Source: Ecdyonurus torrentis (Eukaryota > Arthropoda > Insecta > Ephemeroptera > Heptageniidae). From it: a stretch of DNA of 64,000 bases. Position numbers and translations under genes: made by a program. Location of the stretch: positions 682,001-746,000 of the forward strand of contig CASGGR010000022.1 of the NCBI GenBank assembly GCA_949318235.1, in the 5' to 3' direction. Below are positions 1 through 8,891 of the stretch, in pieces (the stretch's first letter is position 1; every line of letters begins with the position of its first letter). The notes beneath the pieces were generated by a model. The model was given only the letters and a program-made list of their open reading frames with translations, did no database searches and was not told where the DNA came from.

Positions 1-64
1 CGACGCATACTTTTTGGTTTATTGACAATTTTAATTTTTACTCATCATGTAGCCAAATAAAGTC
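1..64 (+). repeat. Partial monomer (class I 3' end)
   Basis: The window opens inside a monomer. The GGTTTATTGACAATTTTAAT stretch and the tail CCAAATAAAGTC match the last 64 bases of class I, which normally precedes class A, and class A follows at 65. The array therefore continues upstream of the window. Confidence 0.93.
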
Positions 65-104
65 ATGAAACAAAGTTTCTATTTCAAGAACCAAATGTTA
101 TTGA

Positions 105-118
105 ATGATAAAAATCAT
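105..118. other. 14-bp dyad ATGAT-AAAA-ATCAT (representative)
   Basis: A 5-bp inverted repeat with a 4-base centre (AAAA or GAAA) lies 40 bases into most monomers. It is kept in most classes despite the centre change from AAAA to GAAA in B, E and L, and it is broken in Ex and Gx (AAGAT), K (ATGGT) and D (ACGAT). The arms are short, so any hairpin would be weak. Confidence 0.7.
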
Positions 119-309
119 ACTTTTTACACGATTAAAACTAGTTTTGATGATTTCTCAAAACTAAGAATGCTACAGACTTCAAATTTAACTCAAAGCATAG
201 CTTTTTCAGATCTCTACAAAAAAGATGTCTTGAACTTTTTTGCCCCAACGCATACTTTTTGGGTTATTGAAAATTTTTGTTTTCACTCATCATATAGCCA
301 AACCAAGTC

Positions 310-555
310 ATGAAACAAAGTTTCTATTTCTAGAACCAAATGTTATTGAATGATGAAAATCATACTTTTTACACGATTAAAACTAGTTTTGATGATTTCT
401 CAAAAACTAAGAATGCTACAGACTTTAAATTCAATTCAAAACATAGCTTTTTCAATTCTCTACAAAAATGATATTTTGAACTTTTTTGCCCCGACGCATA
501 CTTTTTGGGTTATTGACAATTTTAGTTTTTACTCATCATGTAGCCAAATAAAGTA
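310..555 (+). repeat. Mosaic monomer B' (246 bp)
   Basis: It occupies the B position of the first 9-mer. It starts like B (GATGAAAATC, AAAACTAG), has a G-like middle (ACTTTAAATTCAATTC, ACAAAAATGATATTTTGAAC) and returns to a B-like end (GCCCCGACG, AAAGTA tail). A unique TTTCTAGAACC near the start creates an XbaI site (TCTAGA) and an in-frame stop. Confidence 0.82.
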
Positions 556-1357
556 ATGAAACAAAGTTTCTATTTCAAGAACCAAATGTTATTGAATGAT
601 AAAAATCATACTTTTTACACGATTAAAACTTGTTTTGATGATTTCTCAAAAACTAAGAATGCTACAGACTTCAAATTCAATTCAAAACATAGTTTTTTAA
701 ATTCTCTACAAAATGACGTCTTGAACGTTTTTGCTCCGACGCATACTTTTTGGGTTATTGACAATTTTAGTTTTTACTCATCATGTAGCCAAATAAAGTA
801 ATGAAACAAAGTTTCTATTTCAAGAACCAAATGTTATTGAACGATAAAAATCATACTTTTTACACGATTAAAATTAGTTTTGATGATTTCTCAAAAACTA
901 AGAATGCTACAGACATCAAATTAATCTCAAAGCATAGCTTTTTCAATTCTCTACAAAAAAGATGTCTTGAACTTTTTTGCCCCGACGCATACTTTTTGGT
1001 TTATTGACAATTTTAGTTTTTACTCATCATGTAGCCAAACCAAGTCATGAAACAAAGTTTCTATTTCAAGAACCAAATGTTATTGAATGATGAAAATCAT
1101 ACTTTTTACACGATTAAAACTTGTTTTGATGATTTCTCAAAAACTAAGAATGCTACAGACTTCAAATTCAATTCAAAACATAGTTTTTTAAATTCTCTAC
1201 AAAAAGATGTCTTGAACGTTTTTGCTCCGACGCATACTTTTTGGGTTATTGACAATTTTAATTTTCACTCATCATGTAGCCAAACCAAGTCATGAAACAA
1301 AATTTCTATTTCAAGAACCAAATGTTATTGAATGATAAAAATCATAATTTTTACACG

Positions 1358-1375
1358 ATTAAAACTAGTTTTAAT
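1358..1375. other. 18-bp perfect palindrome in class F (representative)
   Basis: ATTAAAACTAGTTTTAAT equals its own reverse complement. It lies 66 bases into the monomer and recurs in nearly all F monomers. In most other classes only the inner 12 bp (AAAACTAGTTTT) or a broken form is present. No function is known to me. It could form a small cruciform or bind a dimeric protein. Confidence 0.85.
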
Positions 1376-2273
1376 GATTTCTAAAAAACTAAGAATGCTA
1401 CAGACATCAAATTTAACTCAAAACATAGCTTTTAATTCTCTACAAAAAATATGTCTTAAACTTTTTTGCCCCGACGCATACTTTTTGGGTTATTGATAAT
1501 TTTAGTTTTCACTCATCAAGTAGCCAAACCAAGTCATGAAACAAAGTTTCTATTTCAAGAACCAAATGTTATTGAATGATAAAAATCATACTTTTTACAC
1601 GATTAAAACCAGTTTTGATGATTTCTCAAAAACTAAGAATGCTACAGACTTCAAATTCAATTCAAAACATAGCTTTTTCAATTCTCTACAAAAATGATGT
1701 CTTGAACTTTTTTGCTCCGACGCATGCTTTTTGGGTTATTGACAATTTTAGTTTTCACTCATCTTGTAGCCAAACCAAGTCATGAAACAAAGTTTCTATT
1801 TCAAAAACCAAATGTTATTGAATGATAAAAATCATACTTTTTACACGATTAAAACTTGTTTTGATGATTTCTCAAAAACTAAGAATGCTAGAGACTTCAA
1901 ATTCAATTCAAAACATAGTTTTCTTAAATTCTTCACAAAAAGATGTCTTGAACTTTTTTGCTCCGATGCATACTTTTTGGGTTATTGACAATTTTAATTT
2001 TCACTCATCATGTAGCCAAACCAAGTCATGAAACAAAGTTTCTATTTCAAGAACCAAATGTTATTGAATGATAAAAATCATTATTTTTACACGATTAAAT
2101 TTAGTTTTAATGATTTCTAAAAAACTAAGAACGCTACTGACATCAAATTTAACTCAAAGCATAGCTTTTTCAAATCTCTACAAAAAAGATGTCTTGAACT
2201 TTTTTGCCCCGACGCATACTTTTTGGTTTATTGACAATTTTAATTTTTACTCATCATGTAGCCAAATAAAGTC

Positions 2274-2518
2274 ATGAAACAAAGTTTCTATTTCAAGAAC
2301 CAAATGTTATTGAATGATAAAAATCATACTTTATACACGATTAAAACTAGTTTTGATGATTTCTCAAAACTAAGAATGCTACAGACTTCAAATTTAACTC
2401 AAAGCATAGCTTTTTCAATTGTCTACAAAAAAGATGTTTTGAACTTTTTTGCCCCAACGCATACTTTTTGGGTTATTGAAAATTTTAGTTTTCACTCATC
2501 ATGCAGCCAAACCAAGTC
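2274..2518 (+). repeat. Monomer class A, representative (245 bp)
   Basis: Class A is recognised by one A fewer in TTCTCAAAACTAAG (other classes have five As), by GATGTTTTGAAC, GCCCCAACGCAT and TTATTGAAAATTTT, and by the tail CCAAACCAAGTC. The one-base loss shifts the long open frame, but an 82-codon frame remains open. It almost always follows I and precedes B, Bx, K or Cx. Copies from 44212 onward have TTTCAAAAACC near the start. Confidence 0.9.
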
Positions 2519-2764
2519 ATGAAACAAAGTTTCTATTTCAAGAACCAAATGTTATTGAATGATGAAAATCATACTTTTTACACGATTAAAACTAGTTTTG
2601 ATGATTTCTCAAAAACTAAGAATGCTACAGACATCAAGCTTAACTCAAAGCATAGCTTTTTTAAATCTCTACAAAAAAGATGTCTTGAACTTTTTTGCCC
2701 CGACGCATACTTTTTGGGTTATTGACAATTTTAGTTTTTACTCATCATGTAGCCAAATAAAGTA
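2519..2764 (+). repeat. Monomer class B, representative (246 bp)
   Basis: Class B is recognised by GATGAAAATC, AAAACTAGTTTTGATG, GACATCAAGCTTAAC (a HindIII site, AAGCTT), CTTTTTTAAATCTC and GAACTTTTTTGCCCCG. The tail is CCAAATAAAGTA, so the join to the next monomer reads AAAGTAATG. From 12570 onward most copies have CTTAACTTAAAGC. Confidence 0.9.
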
Positions 2765-3009
2765 ATGAAACAAAGTTTCTATTTCAAGAACCAAATGTTA
2801 TTGAATGATAAAAATCATACTTTTTACACGATTAAAACTTGTTTTGATGATTTCTCAAAAACTAAGAATGCTACAGACTTCAAATTCAATTCAAAACATA
2901 GTTTTTTAAATTCTCTACAAAATGACGTCTTGAACGTTTTTGCTCCGGCGCATACTTTTTGGGTTATTGACAATTTTAGTTTTTACTCATCATGTAGCCA
3001 AATAAAGTA
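2765..3009 (+). repeat. Monomer class C, representative (245 bp)
   Basis: Class C is recognised by AAAACTTGTTTTGATG, CATAGTTTTTTAAATTC and ACAAAATGACGTCTTGAACG. The GACGTC (AatII site) is diagnostic. The tail is CCAAATAAAGTA or AAAGTC. It is present at 556-13306, absent from about 13.5 to 48.6 kb, and returns at 48626, 51322, 54509, 56224 and 62356 with GTACCC in the tail. This copy has a private CCGGCGCAT. Confidence 0.9.
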
Positions 3010-3255
3010 ATGAAACAAAGTTTCTATTTCAAGAACCAAATGTTATTGAACGATAAAAATCATACTTTTTACACGATTAAAATTAGTTTTGATGATTTCT
3101 CAAAAACTAAGAATGCTACAGACATCAAATTTAACTCAAAGCATAGCTTTTTCAATTCTCTACAAAAAAGATGTCTTGAACTTTTTTGCCCCGACGCATA
3201 CTTTTTGGTTTATTGACAATTTTAGTTTTTACTCATCATGTAGCCAAACCAAGTC
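3010..3255 (+). repeat. Monomer class D, representative (246 bp)
   Basis: Class D is recognised by GAACGATAAAAATC, AAAATTAGTTTTGATG, GACATCAAATTTAAC, GCCCCGACGCAT and TTTTTGGTTTATTGAC, with a CCAAACCAAGTC tail. It always follows C and precedes E in this window. Confidence 0.9.
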
Positions 3256-3500
3256 ATGAAACAAAGTTTCTATTTCAAGAACCAAATGTTATTGAATGAT
3301 GAAAATCATACTTTTTACACGATTAAAACTTGTTTTGATGATTTCTCAAAAACTAAGAATGCTACAGACTTCAAATTCAATTCAAAACCTAGTTTTTTAA
3401 ATTCTCTACAAAAAGATGTCTTGAACGTTTTTGCTCCGACGCATACTTTTTGGGTTATTGACAATTTTAATTTTCACTCATCATGTAGCCAAACCAAGTC
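3256..3500 (+). repeat. Monomer class E, representative (245 bp)
   Basis: Class E is recognised by GATGAAAATC, AAAACTTGTTTTGATG, CATAGTTTTTTAAATTC, CAAAAAGATGTCTTGAACG and TTTTAATTTTCACTC, with a CCAAACCAAGTC tail. It is almost always followed by F. An 82-codon frame spans the whole monomer. This copy has a private AAAACCTAG. Confidence 0.9.
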
Positions 3501-3744
3501 ATGAAACAAAATTTCTATTTCAAGAACCAAATGTTATTGAATGATAAAAATCATAATTTTTACACGATTAAAACTAGTTTTAATGATTTCTAAAAAACTA
3601 AGAATGCTACAGACATCAAATTTAACTCAAAACATAGCTTTTAATTCTCTACAAAAAATATGTCTTGAACTTTTTTGCCCCGACGCATACTTTTTGGGTT
3701 ATTGATAATTTTAGTTTTCACTCATCAAGTAGCCAAACCAAGTC
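3501..3744 (+). repeat. Monomer class F, representative (244 bp)
   Basis: Class F is the shortest class. It starts with ATGAAACAAAATTTC, has AATCATAATTTTTAC, AAAACTAGTTTTAATG, TTCTAAAAAACTA (an in-frame stop in the frame open in E), GCTTTTAATTC (two bases lost), ACAAAAAATATGTC, TTATTGATAATTTT and ATCAAGTAGCC. It has no long open frame. It contains the 18-bp palindrome described separately. Many copies from 46665 onward have CTGTTTC. Confidence 0.9.
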
Positions 3745-4479
3745 ATGAAACAAAGTTTCTATTTCAAGAACCAAATGTTATTGAATGATAAAAATCATAC
3801 TTTTTACACGATTAAAACCAGTTTTGATGATTTCTCAAAAACTAAGAATGCTACAGACTTCAAATGTAATTCAAAACATAGCTTTTTCAATTCTCTACAA
3901 AAATGATGTCTTGAACTTTTTTGCTCCGACGCATGCTTTTTGGGTTATTGACAATTTTAGTTTTCACTCATCTTGTAGCCAAACCAAGTCATGAAACAAA
4001 GTTTCTATTTCAAGAACCAAATGTTATTGAATGATGAAAATCATACTTTTTACACGATTAAAACTTGTTTTGATGATTTCTCAAAAACTAAGAATGCTAC
4101 AGACTTCAAATTCAATTCAAAACATAGTTTTTTAAATTCTCTACAAAAAGATGTCTTGAACGTTTTTGCTCCGACGCATACTTTTTGGGTTATTGACAAT
4201 TTTAATTTTCACTCATCATGTAGCCAAACCAAGTCATGAAACAAAATTTCTATTTCAAGAACCAAATGTTATTGAATGATAAAAATCATAATTTTTACAC
4301 GATTAAAACTAGTTTTAATGATTTCTAAAAAACTAAGAATGCTACAGACATCAAATTTAACTCAAAACATAGCTTTTAATTCTCTACAAAAAATATGTCT
4401 TGAACTTTTTTGCCCCGACGCATACTTTTTGGGTTATTGATAATTTTAGTTTTCACTCATCAAGTAGCCAAACCAAGTC

Positions 4480-4724
4480 ATGAAACAAAGTTTCTATTTC
4501 AAGAACCAAATGTTATTGAATGATAAAAATCATACTTTTTACACGATTAAAACCAGTTTTGATGATTTCTCAAAAACTAAGAATGCTACAGACTTCAAAT
4601 TCAATTCAAAACATAGCTTTTTCAATTCTCTACAAAAAGATGTCTTAAACTTTTTTGCTCCGATGCATACTTTTTGGGTTATTGACAATTTTAATTTTCA
4701 CTCATCATGTAGCCAAACCAAGTC
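4480..4724 (+). repeat. G/H hybrid monomer
   Basis: It begins as G (AAAACCAGTTTT, CTTTTTCAATTC) and ends as H (CAAAAAGATGTCTTAAAC, CCGATGCATAC, TTTTAATTTTCAC). The switch lies about 145-160 bases into the monomer. This is consistent with unequal exchange that removed about one monomer between G and H. Confidence 0.85.
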
Positions 4725-4970
4725 ATGAAACAAAGTTTCTATTTCAAGAACCAAATGTTATTGAATGATAAAAATCATTATTTTTACACGATTAAAACTA
4801 GTTTTAATGATTTCTAAAAAACTAAGAACGCTACTGACATCAAATTTAACTCAAAGCATAGCTTTTTCAAATCTCTACAAAAAAGATGTCTTGAACTTTT
4901 TTGCCCCGACGCATACTTTTTGGTTTATTGACAATTTTAATTTTTACTCATCATGTAGCCAAATAAAGTC
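4725..4970 (+). repeat. Monomer class I, representative (246 bp)
   Basis: Class I is recognised by AATCATTATTTTTAC, AAAACTAGTTTTAATG, TTCTAAAAAACTAAG, AACGCTACTGAC, CTTTTTCAAATCTC and TTTTTGGTTTATTGAC, with a CCAAATAAAGTC tail. It precedes A and closes nearly every HOR. Like F, it holds the 18-bp palindrome and an in-frame stop. Confidence 0.9.
4791..4808. other. 18-bp perfect palindrome in class I (representative)
   Basis: The same 18-bp self-complementary site as in F lies at the same offset, 66 bases into the I monomer. The I copy at 2028 is broken here (AAATTTAG). F and I thus share a spaced, class-restricted site within each HOR. Confidence 0.84.
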
Positions 4971-5214
4971 ATGAAACAAAGTTTCTATTTCAAGAACCAA
5001 ATGTTATTGAATGATAAAAATCATACTTTATACACGATTTAAACTAGTTTTGATGATTTCTCAAAACTAAGAATGCTACAGACATCAAGCTTAACTCAAA
5101 GCATAGCTTTTTTAAATCTCTACAAAAAAGATGTCTTGAACTTTTTTGCCCTGACGCATACTTTTTGGGTTATTGACAATTTTAGTTTTTACTCATCATG
5201 TAGCCAAATAAAGT
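4971..5214 (+). repeat. A/B hybrid monomer (244 bp)
   Basis: It begins as A (TTTATACACGATTTAAAC, CTCAAAACTAAG with four As) and changes to B at GACATCAAGCTTAAC, then ends with the AAAGTA tail. A private GCCCTGACG is present. The fusion removes one monomer between the I at 4725 and the C at 5215. Confidence 0.86.
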
Positions 5215-5459
5215 AATGAAACAAAGTTTCTATTTCAAGAACCAAATGTTATTGAATGATAAAAATCATACTTTTTACACGATTAAAACTTGTTTTGATG
5301 ATTTCTCAAAAACTAAGAATGCTACAGACTTCAAATTCAATTCAAAACATATTTTTTAAATTCTCTACAAAATGACGTCTTGAACGTTTTTGCTCCGACG
5401 CATACTTTTTGGGTTATTGACAATTTTAGTTTTTACTCATCATGTAGCCAAATAAAGTC

Positions 5460-5704
5460 ATGAAACAAAGTTTCTATTTCAAGAACCAAATGTTATTGAA
5501 CGATAAAAATCATACTTTTTACACGATTAAAATTAATTTTGATGATTTCTCAAAAACTAAGAATGCTACAGACATCAAATTAATCTCAAAACATAGCTTT
5601 TTCAATTTTCTACAAAAAAGATGTCTTGAACTTTTTTGCCCGACGCATACTTTTTGGGTTATTGACAATTTTAGTTTTTACTCATCATGTAGCCAAATAA
5701 AGTC
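5460..5704 (+). repeat. Monomer class Dx, representative (245 bp)
   Basis: Dx is like D, but it has CAAATTAATCTCAAAAC, CAATTTTCTAC, one C fewer in TTTTTTGCCCGACG and a CCAAATAAAGTC tail. It occurs between two C monomers at 5460, 9628 and 13061. Its 3' part also forms the second half of the ID hybrids in region 2. Confidence 0.88.
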
Positions 5705-6684
5705 ATGAAACAAAGTTTCTATTTCAAGAACCAAATGTTATTGAATGATAAAAATCATACTTTTTACACGATTAAAACTTGTTTTGATGATTTCTCAAAA
5801 ACTAAGAATGCTACAGACTTCAAATTCAATTCAAAACATAGTTTTTTAAATTCTCTACAAAATGACGTCTTGAACGTTTTTGCTCCGACGCATACTTTTT
5901 GGGTTATTGACAATTTTAGTTTTTACTCATCATGTAGCCAAATAAAGTAATGAAACAAAGTTTCTATTTCAAGAACCAAATGTTATTGAACGATAAAAAT
6001 CATACTTTTTACACGATTAAAATTAGTTTTGATGATTTCTCAAAAACTAAGAATGCTACAGACATCAAATTTAACTCAAAGCATAGCTTTTTTAATTCTC
6101 TACAAAAAAGATGTCTTGAACTTTTTTGCCCCGACGCATACTTTTTGGTTTATTGACAATTTTAGTTTTTACTCATCATGTAGCCAAACCAAGTCATGAA
6201 ACAAAGTTTCTATTTCAAGAACCAAATGTTATTGAATGATGAAAATCATACTTTTTACACGATTAAAACTTGTTTTGATGATTTCTCAAAAACTAAGAAT
6301 GCTACAGACTTCAAATTCAATTCAAAACATAGTTTTTTAAATTCTCTACAAAAAGATGTCTTGAACGTTTTTGCTCCGACGCATACTTTTTGGGTTATTG
6401 ACAATTTTAATTTTCACTCATCATGTAGCCAAACCAAGTCATGAAACAAAATTTCTATTTCAAGAACCAAATGTTATTGAATGATAAAAATCATAATTTT
6501 TACACGATTAAAACTAGTTTTAATGATTTCTAAAAAACTAAGAATGCTACAGACATCAAATTTAACTCAAAACATAGCTTTTAATTCTCTACAAAAAATA
6601 TGTCTTGAACTTTTTTGCCCCGACGCATACTTTTTGGGTTATTGATAATTTTAGTTTTCACTCATCAAGTAGCCAAACCAAGTC

Positions 6685-6930
6685 ATGAAACAAAGTTTCT
6701 ATTTCAAGAACCAAATGTTATTGAATGATAAAAATCATACTTTTTACACGATTAAAACCAGTTTTGATGATTTCTCAAAAACTAAGAATGCTACAGACTT
6801 CAAATTCAATTCAAAACATAGCTTTTTCAATTCTCTACAAAAATGATGTCTTGAACTTTTTTGCTCCGACGCATGCTTTTTGGGTTATTGACAATTTTAG
6901 TTTTCACTCATCTTGTAGCCAAACCAAGTC
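6685..6930 (+). repeat. Monomer class G, representative (246 bp)
   Basis: Class G is recognised by AAAACCAGTTTTGATG, ACAAAAATGATGTC (one base more than E), GACGCATGCTTTTTGG (an SphI site, GCATGC) and ATCTTGTAGCC. It follows F and precedes H or E. Confidence 0.9.
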
Positions 6931-8400
6931 ATGAAACAAAGTTTCTATTTCAAGAACCAAATGTTATTGAATGATGAAAATCATACTTTTTACACGATTA
7001 AAACTTGTTTTGATGATTTCTCAAAAACTAAGAATGCTACAGACTTCAAATTCAATTCAAAACATAGTTTTTTAAATTCTCTACAAAAAGATGTCTTGAA
7101 CGTTTTTGCTCCGACGCATACTTTTTGGGTTATTGACAATTTTAATTTTCACTCATCATGTAGCCAAACCAAGTCATGAAACAAAATTTCTATTTCAAGA
7201 ACCAAATGTTATTGAATGATAAAAATCATAATTTTTACACGATTAAAACTAGTTTTAATGATTTCTAAAAAACTAAGAATGCTACAGACATCAAATTTAA
7301 CTCAAAACATAGCTTTTAATTCTCTACAAAAAATATGTCTTGAACTTTTTTGCCCCGACGCATACTTTTTGGGTTATTGATAATTTTAGTTTTCACTCAT
7401 CAAGTAGCCAAACCAAGTCATGAAACAAAGTTTCTATTTCAAGAACCAAATGTTATTGAATGATAAAAATCATACTTTTTACACGATTAAAACCAGTTTT
7501 GATGATTTCTCAAAAACTAAGAATGCTACAGACTTCAAATGTAATTTAAAACATAGCTTTTTCAATTCTCTACAAAAATGATGTCTTGAACTTTTTTGCT
7601 CCGACGCATGCTTTTTGGGTTATTGACAATTTTAGTTTTCACTCATCTTGTAGCCAAACCAAGTCATGAAACAAAGTTTCTATTTCAAGAACCAAATGTT
7701 ATTGAATGATGAAAATCATACTTTTTACACGATTAAAACTTGTTTTGATGATTTCTCAAAAACTAAGAATGCTACAGACTTCAAATTCAATTCAAAACAT
7801 AGTTTTTTAAATTCTCTACAAAAAGATGTCTTGAACGTTTTTGCTCCGACGCATACTTTTTGGGTTATTGACAATTTTAATTTTCACTCATCATGTAGCC
7901 AAACCAAGTCATGAAACAAAATTTCTATTTCAAGAACCAAATGTTATTGAATGATAAAAATCATAATTTTTACACGATTAAAACTAGTTTTAATGATTTC
8001 TAAAAAACTAAGAATGCTACAGACATCAAATTTAACTCAAAACATAGCTTTTAATTCTCTACAAAAAATATGTCTTGAACTTTTTTGCCCCGACGCATAC
8101 TTTTTGGGTTATTGATAATTTTAGTTTTCACTCATCAAGTAGCCAAACCAAGTCATGAAACAAAGTTTCTATTTCAAGAACCAAATGTTATTGAATGATA
8201 AAAATCATACTTTTTACACGATTAAAACCAGTTTTGATGATTTCTCAAAAACTAAGAATGCTACAGACTTCAAATTCAATTCAAAACATAGCTTTTTCAA
8301 TTCTCTACAAAAATGATGTCTTGAACTTTTTTGCTCCGACGCATGCTTTTTGGGTTATTGACAATTTTAGTTTTCACTCATCTTGTAGCCAAACCAAGTC

Positions 8401-8645
8401 ATGAAACAAAGTTTCTATTTCAAAAACCAAATGTTATTGAATGATAAAAATCATACTTTTTACACGATTAAAACTTGTTTTGATGATTTCTCAAAAACTA
8501 AGAATGCTAGAGACTTCAAATTCAATTCAAAACATAGTTTTTTAAATTCTCTACAAAAAGATGTCTTAAACTTTTTTGCTCCGATGCATACTTTTTGGGT
8601 TATTGACAATTTTAATTTTCACTCATCATGTAGCCAAACCAAGTC
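8401..8645 (+). repeat. Monomer class H, representative (245 bp)
   Basis: Class H is recognised by TTTCAAAAACC, AAAACTTGTTTTGATG, AATGCTAGAGAC, CATAGTTTTTTAAATTC and CCGATGCATAC (an NsiI site, ATGCAT). It nearly always precedes I, and in region 2 also ID. This copy and the one at 35140 have GATGTCTTAAAC. Confidence 0.9.
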
Positions 8646-8891
8646 ATGAAACAAAGTTTCTATTTCAAGAACCAAATGTTATTGAATGATAAAAATCATT
8701 ATTTTTACACGATTAAAACTAGTTTTAATGATTTCTAAAAAACAAAGAACGCTACTGACATCAAATTTAACTCAAAGCATAGCTTTTTCAAATCTCTACA
8801 AAAAAGATGTCTTGAACTTTTTTGCCCCGACGCATACTTTTTGGTTTATTGACAATTTTAATTTTTACTCATCATGTAGCCAAATAAAGTC

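Larger units (their letters stand above)
65..2273 (+). repeat. HOR block 1: 9-mer A-B'-C-D-E-F-G-H-I (2,209 bp)
   Basis: Monomer starts: A 65, B' 310, C 556, D 801, E 1047, F 1292, G 1536, H 1782, I 2028. This is the simplest and most complete ordered series, so it serves as the reference HOR. Local oddities: A at 65 has AGATCTC in place of AATTCTC. B' at 310 is a mosaic. D at 801 carries the TTAATCTC variant otherwise typical of Dx. H at 1782 is 1 bp longer (TTTCTTAAATTCTTC). I at 2028 has AAATTTAG where other copies have AAACTAG. Confidence 0.93.
2274..4970 (+). repeat. HOR block 2: 11-mer A-B-C-D-E-F-G-E-F-G/H-I (2,697 bp)
   Basis: Monomer starts: A 2274, B 2519, C 2765, D 3010, E 3256, F 3501, G 3745, E 3991, F 4236, G/H hybrid 4480, I 4725. 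Compared with the 9-mer, an E-F pair is added after the first G, and the second G is fused to H within a single monomer. G at 3745 carries a private CAAATGTAAT in place of CAAATTCAAT, which reappears in G at 7420. The B monomer starts after a tail with a private ATGCAGCC. Confidence 0.92.
4971..8891 (+). repeat. HOR block 3: 16-mer with triple E-F-G (3,921 bp)
   Basis: Monomer starts: A/B hybrid 4971, C 5215, Dx 5460, C 5705, D 5950, then E-F-G three times (6196/6441/6685, 6931/7176/7420, 7666/7911/8155), H 8401, I 8646. This is the longest HOR in the window. Compared with the 9-mer it shows three changes: fusion of A and B into one monomer, an added C-Dx pair, and two extra copies of the 735-bp E-F-G trimer. 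Confidence 0.92.

Noticed and set aside
65..309. Internal subrepeats within the 245-bp monomer
   Set aside because: TTCAAGAACCAAATG and TTCAATTCAAAACAT look loosely alike, but the match is mostly AT-rich low complexity and does not extend. I could not support an internal duplication.
65..313. Small protein gene family of 82 residues, one per monomer, in translationally coupled tandem
   Set aside because: The frames are a by-product of a repeated unit. Whole classes (F, I, B, D, J, K) lose the frame through 1-2 bp indels or stops with no sign of selection. There is no distinct upstream signal, and all 260 copies sit in a pure satellite.
1740..1775. Bacterial-type promoter (TTGACA in TTATTGACAATTTTAG)
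   Set aside because: TTGACA is part of every monomer and no TATAAT-like box lies at the proper distance. The array structure points to a eukaryotic satellite.
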